In this document: positions 11,901-22,793 of the stretch, piece by piece
Layout: each line of letters begins with the position of its first letter
How positions within the stretch are numbered: the first letter of the stretch is position 1
Assembly (NCBI GenBank): GCA_949752735.1
Contig: OX457037.1
Coordinates: forward strand, 70,091,829 to 70,155,828
Length of the DNA stretch: 64,000 nucleotides
Direction of reading: 5' to 3'
DNA from: Lumbricus terrestris
Taxonomy: Eukaryota > Annelida > Clitellata > Crassiclitellata > Lumbricidae
The notes under the pieces: model-generated
The model's input: only the letters and a program-made list of their open reading frames with translations
Databases searched by the model: none
What the model was told of the DNA's origin: nothing
Program-made: the position numbers and the translations under genes

Positions 11901-14900
11901 CGAAACTAACGATGCCGAGGGTTTTGTCATCTGTCTCAAGCGTCTGGAAAAGTCTCTCAAATTTCGAAGCCTCTCTACTCGGCAGAAGGAACGTAACCTC
12001 CTCAGCCTCATTGCTAACCATATAAGACGAATGAATTTGAGACTCTATTATGTCACGCAGTTGATCCACATCACATTTAGACGTCTTCACTATCGTAAGG
12101 TGATATCCAACGCCTGCATAAAAAATAATTACTTCTACACCGTGAGGCATAAAAAACAAAGCCCCTAGAAAAATTGTTATAATTTTAGCAATATTCGAGC
12201 AATGTCAATGAAAGTTAGGAAAATTATAGCTAAATAGCAGACAATGCAAACAGATTTTCAGTTTGTACTCAAACTGTCCGCCTTTAGCTTCTACGCATGC
12301 GCGAAGTCGCTTGCGCCATTCACGCACCGCCGAGTCAATAAATTCGATGTTCAAGATCGTTCCAAGCTTTCACGATTCGCTTACGAAGATCTTCAACATC
12401 ACGGACCTTTGTTTTGTACACCATTTCCGGCATGCATCCCCATATTTTATAATCGACGGGATTCAGATCTGGGTTGATAGGGGCCATGGTGTAAGAATTA
12501 TTAAGTCAGGAGTTTCATTCGTCAGAAGTGCAACCGTTTCTCGAGCTCTGTGTGCTAGAGTATACCACCTCACTTGAAAATGTAAAATTCAGAGTTCTCG
12601 AATTTCAGGTAGAAGGCCTTCCATGAGTAAAACATCTCTGTAGTATTGGCCGTTAATTTTTACCCCCGGCTCAACAAAGTGAATTGACGTGCGCTCCAGA
12701 GAAGAAACACCGACTGGCTCCGTCAGGGATTTGCTAAACATCGGACGAGTGCGTAAAGGCGGTCGGCTGCAATTTCTCTCTTTCCAGCTACATGACCCCT
12801 AACAGCCCATATCTGAATCCCGTCGATTATAAAATATGGGGATGCAGCGATGTTGGTGTTGTTGTCGATGGTGGTGGTGGTGGTGGTGGTGGGGGCGGTG
12901 GCGGTGGTGGAATTGTGGACCATACGATTGATAACACTGAAGACGAAGATGCCTAGCAAGATTCGACAGATGACTAACACCAGTTGACAATTTCTTACCG
13001 TATTTATTTTTGAGAAACATGGGTGTCCCGTAGCACTGTATATCTCCGTTGGACATGATGGCTATGCGGTCACCAAGTACATCGGCTTCATCCATGTAAT
13101 GCGTTGAGAGAAGCATCGTCCGATCCTTTCTCTGGCTCTGTAGAATGTCCCATGTCTGTCTGCGCGAATCTGGGTCCATACCAGACGTCGGCTCATCCAG
13201 AATCACGAACTGTAAGAAGACTTAGTGTAAGATATTGAAACAGCAGAATTCATATTAAAGGCTTAATGGCACTAGGATACAGCCAAGGCTCGACGGAATG
13301 CAAGACGCTAAACCGACAGAGAAATAGGCTATAGGTTAATGCAAGAATATTACTCATAGACCTCCTGCATAATTTATTAGAATTCCGAATCAAAGCAAGC
13401 AAGCGAACGGGAACTGGCATGGCACCATGTATGGACAATAAAAAAATAAAAAAAGAGCATGATATGAGGCACTCTATTATGTTAAGTTTCCTCATTAAAT
13501 TTTGAAATGGACAAACCTGACAAAATAAAAAAGAATCAGAAGTAGTGAAGGTAGGACACTTCTAGGACAATGGAGGGATTATCGTTAATCCCAGGCCCCG
13601 CCTCCTTGGGCTGCTAGGCTATTAGGCCCCGCCCCCTTGGCTGCCGGGCTATTAGGCCACGCCCCCATGGCTGCTAGGCTATTACGTAACCTGTCGGGCT
13701 ATGGGCTATTGTGCTAATCCGCTGGGCTATGGGCTATGGGCTATTGTGCTAAGCCGCTGGGCTATGGGCTATGAGCTATGGGCTATTGTGCTAAGCCACC
13801 TGCCCGCCGCGCTAATCCGCCCACCGCGCTACAGCCGGGCTATTATGATAATCCGCTGGGCTATGGGCTCTTACATAATCCGCCGCGCTATGAGCTATGG
13901 GCTATTGTGCTAAGCCACCTGCCCGCCGCGCTAATCCGCCCACCGCGCTACAGCCGGGCTATTATGATAATCCGCTGGGCTATGGGCTCTTACATAATCC
14001 GCCGCGCTATGGGCTATGGGCTAGTAGGCTAAGCCACCCGCCCGCCGCGCTAATCCGCCCGCCGCGCTACAGCCGGGCTATTATGCTAATCTGCCAGCCG
14101 CTATAATCCGCCGACCAATCAGCGCTAAGCAGCGACCCAGCGACCTGTCAATCAAACGAGCAGCGCCCCAGCGGCCTGTCAATCAAACGAACAGCATCTG
14201 AAAGCTGTGGCCAATCAGCGCTAAGCAGTGATCCATCACAGCCGTTTATTGCCTCAAGCCATAAATATCTCCTTTGATCTATAAAGTCCATCGGCCTCCT
14301 TTGATCTAAATCTTTAATGACTTCTTTTATGACCAACGACCTTCTTTAGTGGCTTCTTTGAAGTCCAACGGCGGCCTTTAATGATCTCACTAATGACTTT
14401 TTAATGACCTGTCGTCGTCACCAACGAAGGCCTTTGATGTCCAACGGCGGCCTTTAATGATCTCACTAATGACTTTTTAATGACCTGTCGTCGTCACCAA
14501 CGAAGGCCTTTGATGTCCAACGGACGCCTTTAATGATCTCACTAATGACTTTTTAATGACCTGTCGTCGTCACCAACGAAGACCTTTGATGTGCAACGGC
14601 GGCCTTTTATGATCTTACTAATGACTTTTTAAAGACCTGCGTGCGCCTCTAATGAATTCCTTTGATGTATAATAGCTCCCCACTCCAGCATCCTATAAAA
14701 TCCGACGACTGGCAGCGTTTAAACACAGACGATTTTCCGAGTTCAACAGACGACTTCTTCATCTTCTACACCCGAGTTCAGCAGTTCGTTCGTTCTACAG
14801 ATTTACGCAGAGTCAGACGATTACTACAACTACAGCATGAGTTCTCGTGAGTATAATACTGAAAATTATTTTGCTGAATCCAAGGAATTTCTGTATTTGA

Positions 14901-17900
14901 CTTAGATTTCCTGTCTTGTACAAGCTATACAACTTAAATTTCTTTGCGCACATATTATTGTATTTGACACTTTAAACTTATGCACTGCTCTTATTTCTTT
15001 CTCTTAGAATCTAAACTTCGTGCAGAAAGCGAGGATCTCAAAGAGGAGGAGGCGAGAATTATGGCAAGACTGCAAGAGCTGAGTACGCATTATTATATTA
15101 ATTTTATTTACCTCTTCAATAAACGACGAATGTTTACGAATTTTCGCTATCTAGTCAAATAACATTTCACCAAATGGTATATCTTTATGCCAAATATTTT
15201 TACATTATGCTTCTTCCGAAATATATTCTGCCATAATTTATACTGTAAAAGAAATCTGCCAAAATATTTTACAGCATTCTAAAATTCTATTGTAGAGCGG
15301 AAACGCAGAGAGGTCGATTCGAATATCATTCGAGATGCCAAGCGGTCAAGTTAGTGATTCTGTATAATTTTGTTTCAGCAGACATTTTTAGCGTCACGCG
15401 CCATTTTACAACCTTGGAACTCAACAAACATTCTCTAAAATATTATAACTTTGAAGACTTTGCCTTTGCGTTACAATATCCTAAGCTGCTCATCTTGTCA
15501 ATTTTATCGAAGACAAGTTTCTCACTCTAATATGTATTGCTCATTTGCTGAGCACGGATCGAATTGCTATAATCCTTTAGCATACAGGACTTTCATATCT
15601 CTTTTACGTTGCGACATTTACAAAGTAGTATCATAATCCTATAGCAGCAGCAATTCTTACGTAGTCTTCCAATGCAAACTTTTATGTACTTAGCGATTTT
15701 CTCTTTTGCAGATCTTGACGATGGTGAACACCGCACAGGGCCGGCCTCGGCGGCAACAGAATCTCGCGCAGGACCTACTTCGGCGGCGACAGGGCGACGC
15801 GCAGACGCAGCTTCGGCGGCAGAACCTCGTGCAGGACCTTCTTCGCGCACAGCTCCGGTTTCGCACGCGGCGTCAGAACCACATGCAGGATCGTCTTCGG
15901 CAGAGTCTACCGATTCAAGTATGTATATTTTCACAATTGGTGCGCCTTCCTATGTGTTTTGCACACACACATCATACTCTATGTTTGTAGGCTTTTACAA
16001 TCTTCCTATGTATCTTACACACGCACATTCATACACACTGTACTCTATGCTTCTTTTACAATCTTTAAGCTTACCTATATCTGCTACTATATGAAACTTG
16101 GCGAACTCTAATGTTTGTTAATCTTTAGGTCGATGCGAGTCGTGTCAGAATTACAAGGCGTTCAATCTGACGAAAGGCCTCTGTCAAACCTGCATTCTGC
16201 AGAAAGCGTGTATTCTATGTAAGACACGACGAGCTTCACGATTCTTCAGAGCCGGACAGGATATCTGTATCACATGCTTCAAAAAGCAGAGCAACCCCTC
16301 CATCCGCACTTCCACGCAGAATACGTTCGTTGACATATCCTATCCAACTGCTCAAACAACCGACGTCCACGCCATGCTGCAGGAAGAAGCGCCGCGATTG
16401 GTCAGCACGTTGGAGGACACACTCAGAGACGAAGGGTGAGTTTGTACTACAGGCAAATTGTGCAACTTAGAAAAATCTTGCACTCTAAATTGCTGCGTGT
16501 ACTTGGAAAATTTTCGCTCTAAATGCTGGACTTAGAAATTTTTGCTTGTACTTAGAAAATTTCTGTTAGAATATTCACTTGCATTTGGATCAAGATTTGC
16601 AAACTTAATTTTCGCAAACTTATCCAAATTCTATCTGCTATATTCGGACTTAGCCAAATTCTTGCAAACTTAGTCTCCCTTGCATTTGCATTTGTTCGAA
16701 TTCTATTCAAAGAATACTTAGAAATTTCGAACCATATTCTAAGTGTGTGTGTGTTATACATAAAAATTTTTCGAAATTGATCAATATTTGTTTAGACCGG
16801 TGAAATGGTACGTGGCTGTTGATGTCGATTTCAAACGATCAACACCAGACGGAGAAGTTCAGACGGTCGGCTACTTCAAGTCGGTTCCATCTACTCTTCT
16901 ACAGCCGAGTCAAATATCCGAGCAACTACAAGAGGCTGTCGAAAGAATCGACCAATTGGTAGACACTTTTACAACACAAAGCTCCGGGTGGGTAGTGAAC
17001 GGTGTGTTTGATTTTAAATTGTGCAATGCTGTGTACGACCCTATAGGCGGCTCCACTTACATACCTACTCCTCAATATCTGGCTAGGAAACGCGCAACTC
17101 TGAATATTCAAAACGATGATGACCAGTGTTTTCTGTACTCGTTGCTTTCAATTTCACATTTCCAAGCCGTTCACGGCGAACGTGTCAACCACTACAAAAC
17201 TTATGTGGACGAGCTTGAAACCGTTGGCATTAAGTTTCCAATGACAATTGAGCAGATTCCGCTCTTTGAGTCGCTGAATGTGAATTATGCCATCAATGTC
17301 ATGTGCTTTAACCCAGACGATAAGTCCTTTACTCCTCTATACGCAAGTGCTCACAGGGGTCGGAAACATATTGCTAACCTTCTTTTGCTTGATGATGGTG
17401 AGAAGCGGCATTATATTGTAGTGCGCAACCTATCTGCTCTTCTAAAGGGAAGAAATTCGCACGACGGGAGGTCATTTCCTTGTCCCTACTGCCTTTATTG
17501 CTTCACAACCGCTGCCGGCAAGCATGCGCACATGGACGAATGCGGCAAGCACGGCCTTCAGTCCGTGCGATATCCAACCCGTGAAACTTGCAATCTAAAA
17601 TTCTCAAATACCCAACACGAGATGCCTGTCCCATACGTTCTGTACGCTGACTTTGAAAGTTACCTGACTCCAAACGAAAATGCTGCAAGCAACAACTCAA
17701 CTAAACTTCTCGATACGCATACTCCCAGTGGCTTTTGCTGCCTGACTGTGTCATCTTTTCCTCACTTGAATGATAACAAGCCGTGCGTCTACTCGGGTCC
17801 TGACGTTATGAACAACTTCTTTGCTCATGTAAAATCTGAGCAGACCCGAATTAATAAAATACTTGCCACGAACACGCCAATGAAACCGCTGACACTGCAG

Positions 17901-20900
17901 CAGAGGCAAGAGTTTGATTCTTGCACTGCCTGCCCATCTTGCACTGCAGCTTTCACGCCAAACAATAAAGTTCGACACCACTGTCACATGACTGGCAACT
18001 TTATTTCTGCTCTTTGCTCACCTTGTAACCTAAAAATGAAATTTCGTAAGCCCACTAAATCCAAGAAACAGAAGACACCCAACTATTTTCTTCCCGTCGT
18101 CTTCCACAACCTCAAAGGCTATGACTCCCACCTCATACTCAAACACATGACAAAGGAATTTGCAACGCAAGAAATTAACGTAATAGCCACAAATATGGAA
18201 AAATATCTTTCTTTCGAAGTGAACAACATCAGATTTTTGGATTCGTTACAATTTCTAAACTGCAGTTTGGATGTGTTGGTGAAGAATCTGTCTAAAGAAG
18301 ATGATTCCAAATTCTTGCATTTGCGCCGGCTTTTTCCGAACGAGTTCAAATTGCTTTTGCGTAAGGGGGTATTTCCTTACGAATACATGACATCGGCCTG
18401 CAGAATGACCGAAAGGACTCTGCCACCCAAAGGCTGCTTTTACAGTAAACTGACCGAAGAAGACATTTCCCAAGACGACTATGACTACGCACAGAAAATT
18501 TGGCAGACTTTTAATATGACTTGCATGCGAGACTATCACGACCTGTATTTACAGACTGACGTTATTTTACTGGCCGACGTATTCGAATCGTTTCGAAGCA
18601 TGTCGTTGGAATTTTATGGACTCGACGCACTCCACTACTACAGCAGCCCCGGACTGAGCTTTGACGCTTGTTTGCGTATGACAAAGGTGAATCTGGAGCT
18701 CATCACCGACCCTGACATTTATCTTTTTGTAGAGCGAGGCATGAGAGGTGGCGTGTCAATGATTTCCAACCGATACGCAAAGGCTAACAACCCGTATCTC
18801 GCCCAAGGATACGACCCTACCGCTCCAAACAGCTACATTATGTACTTGGACTGCAATAACTTGTACGGGTACGCAATGTCCGAGCCTCTCCCGACCGGCA
18901 AATTCAGATTCTTAGACGACAAGGAAATTGACAATTTCGACTTGGACTCTAAATCGACTGACGATGACTTGGGGTATTTGTTGGATGTGGATTTGGAGTA
19001 TCCACCCCATCTCCACGACGACCACAACGACTATCCCCTTGCGCCTGAAAGACTGCACATACGACCGGACATGATATCCCCTTACGCAAAGTCCGTTTCT
19101 CAGAAAATTTCGGCTAAAATTGGCGCTGGGGTCGAAAAGTTGGTTCCCAATCTCATGACAAAGACTCGATACGTCGTTCACTACCGCAATCTCCAGTTCT
19201 ACATCAAAATGGGCCTGAAATTGGTTAACATTCACAAAATTCTCGAGTTTCGACAAAGTCGGTGGTTGAAGAAATATATCGACTTCAACACATCCAAACG
19301 ACAAGTTGCTAAATCTTCGTTTGAAAAGGATCTTTATAAGTTGATGAACAACTCAAGCTATGGTAAGACCATGCAGAACAACAGGAAACATATTGATGTG
19401 AAGCTGGTCATGACTGCGAAACGAGCCAAGCGATTCGTGGCCCGCCCGACTTTCGAGTCGTATACCATAATAAACGAAGATTTAACAGTCGTGAAATTGA
19501 CAACGTCCAACGTCTATCTGAACAAGCCCCTCTATGCTGGAATGTGTATTTTGGACATATCTAAACTGAAAATGTACGAATTCCACTACCAGCATATAAT
19601 ACCACTTTACGGAAACGCTTGCAAACTCCTTTTCACCGACACAGACAGCCTTTGTTACCATATTTTCACATCTGATGTATATACTGACATGCAGCTTAAC
19701 ATTGATGAATATGATACGTCCGATTACCCCTGTGGGCACTTTTTGCACAGCCGCAGCAATGCCAAAGTCATAGGCAAGTTTAAGGATGAGTGTAACGGCG
19801 AAGCAGTCTTGGAGTTTTGTGGCCTCCGCTCGAAAATGTACAGTTTACTCTTACCTAACGATAAGGAAAAGAAGACTGCTAAGGGAATTAAGAGGGCGTT
19901 TGTGAAGAAGTGTATTCGCCACGCTGACTATAGAAATTGTATTCTTGAAGAGAAGGTAACATCTTCCAAATTTCGTGTTATACAGAGCAGAAAGCATGAA
20001 CTACATACAGCTGAACTGTGCAAAGCGGCACTTTCCCCTTACGACGATAAGCGTTACTTGCTAAATTCGTCTGACTCTCTTGCATATGGCCATGTAAATA
20101 TTCCATCTGGTGTAAATATTGCATAAAGATACATGGAAATTGCTGAAATCTGTAGTTTAATTAATTGTCCTTTGCGAAAATTGTCGAACACTGTAGATTT
20201 TTGACTTGGACTCTGCGAAAAATACAACGAACACTGTAATTATGTAATATATCTGGTATTGCAACAGCACACAAGATGTTGTGCAATCGTATTGAAATGA
20301 ACATTATGTGTGTTGTAAATATTCGAACTCTAGTATAATCGCGTATATTAAAGAAAAAAGATTTGTGTTGAAAAAAATTAAACTCTACTGTGTTCGTTCT
20401 TTCATACTTATTTAAATTGCTATATACACTAACAAGATTATCGCATGCCTATTGGATTGTGGTTAATAAAATTCTCGCTCGCCATCATAAAGAATTTCGT
20501 TGGTCATAAAAGAAGTCATTAAAGGCAGTCGTTGGACATCAAAGACTTACCTTGGGCGAGCACGCAGGTAATTAAAAAGTCATTAGTAAGATCATAAAAG
20601 GCCGCCGTTGAACATCAAAGGACTACCTTGGAGGCGCACGCAGGTCATTAAAAAGTCATTAGTGAGATCATTAAAGGCGTCCGTTGGACATCAAAGGCCT
20701 TCGTTGGTGACGACGACAGGTCATTAAAAAGTCATTAGTGAGATCATTAAAGGCCGCCGTTGGACTTCAAAGAAGCCATTAAAGAAGGTCGTTGGTCATA
20801 AAAGAAGTCATTAAAGATTTAGATCAAAGGAGGCCGATGGACTTTATAGATCAAAGGAGATATTTATGGCTTGAGGCAATAAACGGCTGTGATGGATCAC

Positions 20901-22392
20901 TGCTTAGCGCTGATTGGCCACAGCTTTCAGATGCTGTTCGTTTGATTGACAGGCCGCTGGGGCGCTGCTCGTTTGATTGACAGGTCGCTGGGTCGCTGCT
21001 TAGCGCTGATTGGTCGGCGGATTATAGCGGCTGGCAGATTAGCATAATAGCCCGGCTGTAGCGCGGCGGGCGGATTAGCGCGGCGGGCGGGTGGCTTAGC
21101 CTACTAGCCCATAGCCCATAGCGCGGCGGATTATGTAAGAGCCCATAGCCCAGCGGATTATCATAATAGCCCGGCTGTAGCGCGGTGGGCGGATTAGCGC
21201 GGCGGGCAGGTGGCTTAGCACAATAGCCCATAGCTCATAGCGCGGCGGATTATGTAAGAGCCCATAGCCCAGCGGATTATCATAATAGCCCGGCTGTAGC
21301 GCGGTGGGCGGATTAGCGCGGCGGGCAGGTGGCTTAGCACAATAGCCCATAGCTCATAGCCCATAGCCCAGCGGCTTAGCACAATAGCCCATAGCCCATA
21401 GCCCAGCGGATTAGCACAATAGCCCATAGCCCGACAGGTTACGTAATAGCCTAGCAGCCATGGGGGCGTGGCCTAATAGCCCGGCAGCCAAGGGGGCGGG
21501 GCCTAATAGCCTAGCAGCCCAAGGAGGCGGGGCCTGGGATTAACGATAATCCCTCCATTGTCCTTAAACTGTCCTACCTACACTACTATCAGACAACTTC
21601 TTCAATGTATCAGTTGAAATATTGGATGATCTGCACTATATTTCAGAAAATTTTAATATTCTCAGACGAGGAGATTCGCTTTGCAGTTGGTGTCTGACTA
21701 GGAACGTCGCTTTGTGAACCTCATGTGTGCCGCCACTGCCGAGGGAATGTCGACGCGAGAGGTTTGCATGGACTGGTGTGCAAAGGAGGAAGCGGTAAGC
21801 ACCAAAGACATAACATGATAAATGACGTCGTCTGGAGAGCTCTTGGACGGGCGAAAATTCCGTCCCATAAGGAACCCCTCGGTCTGCTAAGAGAAGACGG
21901 AAAGCGACCAGACGGCGTGACAATCATCCCTTGGTCACGAGGTCGATGCCTGGCATGGAATGTGACAGTGCCCGACACTTTCGTCCTGTCTCACCTTTCA
22001 CACACATCAATCGGAGATGGCGAAGCCGCTGAACGCGCAGCTGCGTCGAAAACTATCAAGTATTCCACCATAACAAGTACCCACGCCTTGTGGCGGTCGC
22101 CTTGGGGACCAGCGGTGCTTGGTGCAAAGAAGGTCTGGATTTCATTTCTGAGCTGGGGAGAAGAATTGCTGTTGCTACGCATGACCCTATGGAAACGTCA
22201 TACTTATTCTAGCGGATATCGGTGGCTCTTCAACGGGGGACGCCGTCTGCCTCGCAGGAACATTGCCACCGCTCCCTGATCGACTCGAGGATATTTACAA
22301 TCCGGCAAAACGAGCCGAGGAACGACAGAAGGGAGCGACCTGCAGCAGATGAGACTTTGTGGCACATTAATATGTCGAGCATAATTAAGTTT

Positions 22393-22448
<56 letters not shown>

Positions 22449-22729
22449 TAATAATAATTCGCAATCGAATCGTTAGGCCCCATCAATCGTGCGGGTCGCG
22501 AATTTTTATTGGAGTTGGGTCGCCGTTGTGCCGCTGTTTCTGGCGATCCTAGAGAAATTGTCTATCTCTTTCAGAGAGTTTCTATCTGCACGCAACGTTT
22601 TAATGCTGTTGTTTTCAGAGGTTCTTTTGCACCACTCACCGGGGACGAGAACAATGCACTTTACGCTTGAACACTTTTCTGATTTTAGTTTGGTTTTTAA
22701 TCTTGATTGGTCTTTCAATAAAGGATTGT

Positions 22730-22793
<64 letters not shown>

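Larger units (their letters stand above)
13541..21587 (+). mobile_element. Compact Polinton/Maverick-type element encoding only DNA polymerase B
   Basis: 8,047-bp element flanked by a perfect 6-bp duplication (atcaga at 13535–13540 and 21588–21593). It begins 5'-AGTAGTG and ends CACTACT-3', with ~1.1-kb terminal inverted repeats. The only gene is a spliced family-B DNA polymerase (14837–20126). Known of the class: Polintons make 6-bp duplications, have long TIRs beginning AG, and usually span 15–20 kb with integrase, protease, ATPase and capsid genes. Here none of those is present and the interior between the TIRs is filled by the polymerase gene. Integration therefore probably used an integrase supplied in trans (inference). 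It sits in the ABCA intron in antisense orientation to ABCA and interrupts or abuts an older retroelement relic (21660 onward). Confidence 0.88.

Noticed and set aside
13701..14106. Overlapping open frames of 69–84 codons in the TIR (mirrored at 21022–21427) and the 62-codon frame at 14148–14336/20792–20980
   Set aside because: They arise from tandem repeats in the TIR and appear in both arms only because the arms are identical. No promoter, codon bias or domain.
16788..16795. ATG at 16788 as the polymerase start
   Set aside because: It lies in a pyrimidine-rich intron end (tttgtttag) and the upstream exons join in perfect phase, so the ORF start is an intronic read-through.
22489..22734. 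81-codon plus-strand frame between the two (AAT)n runs
   Set aside because: No similarity, and the stretch looks like 3' flank of the module relic.
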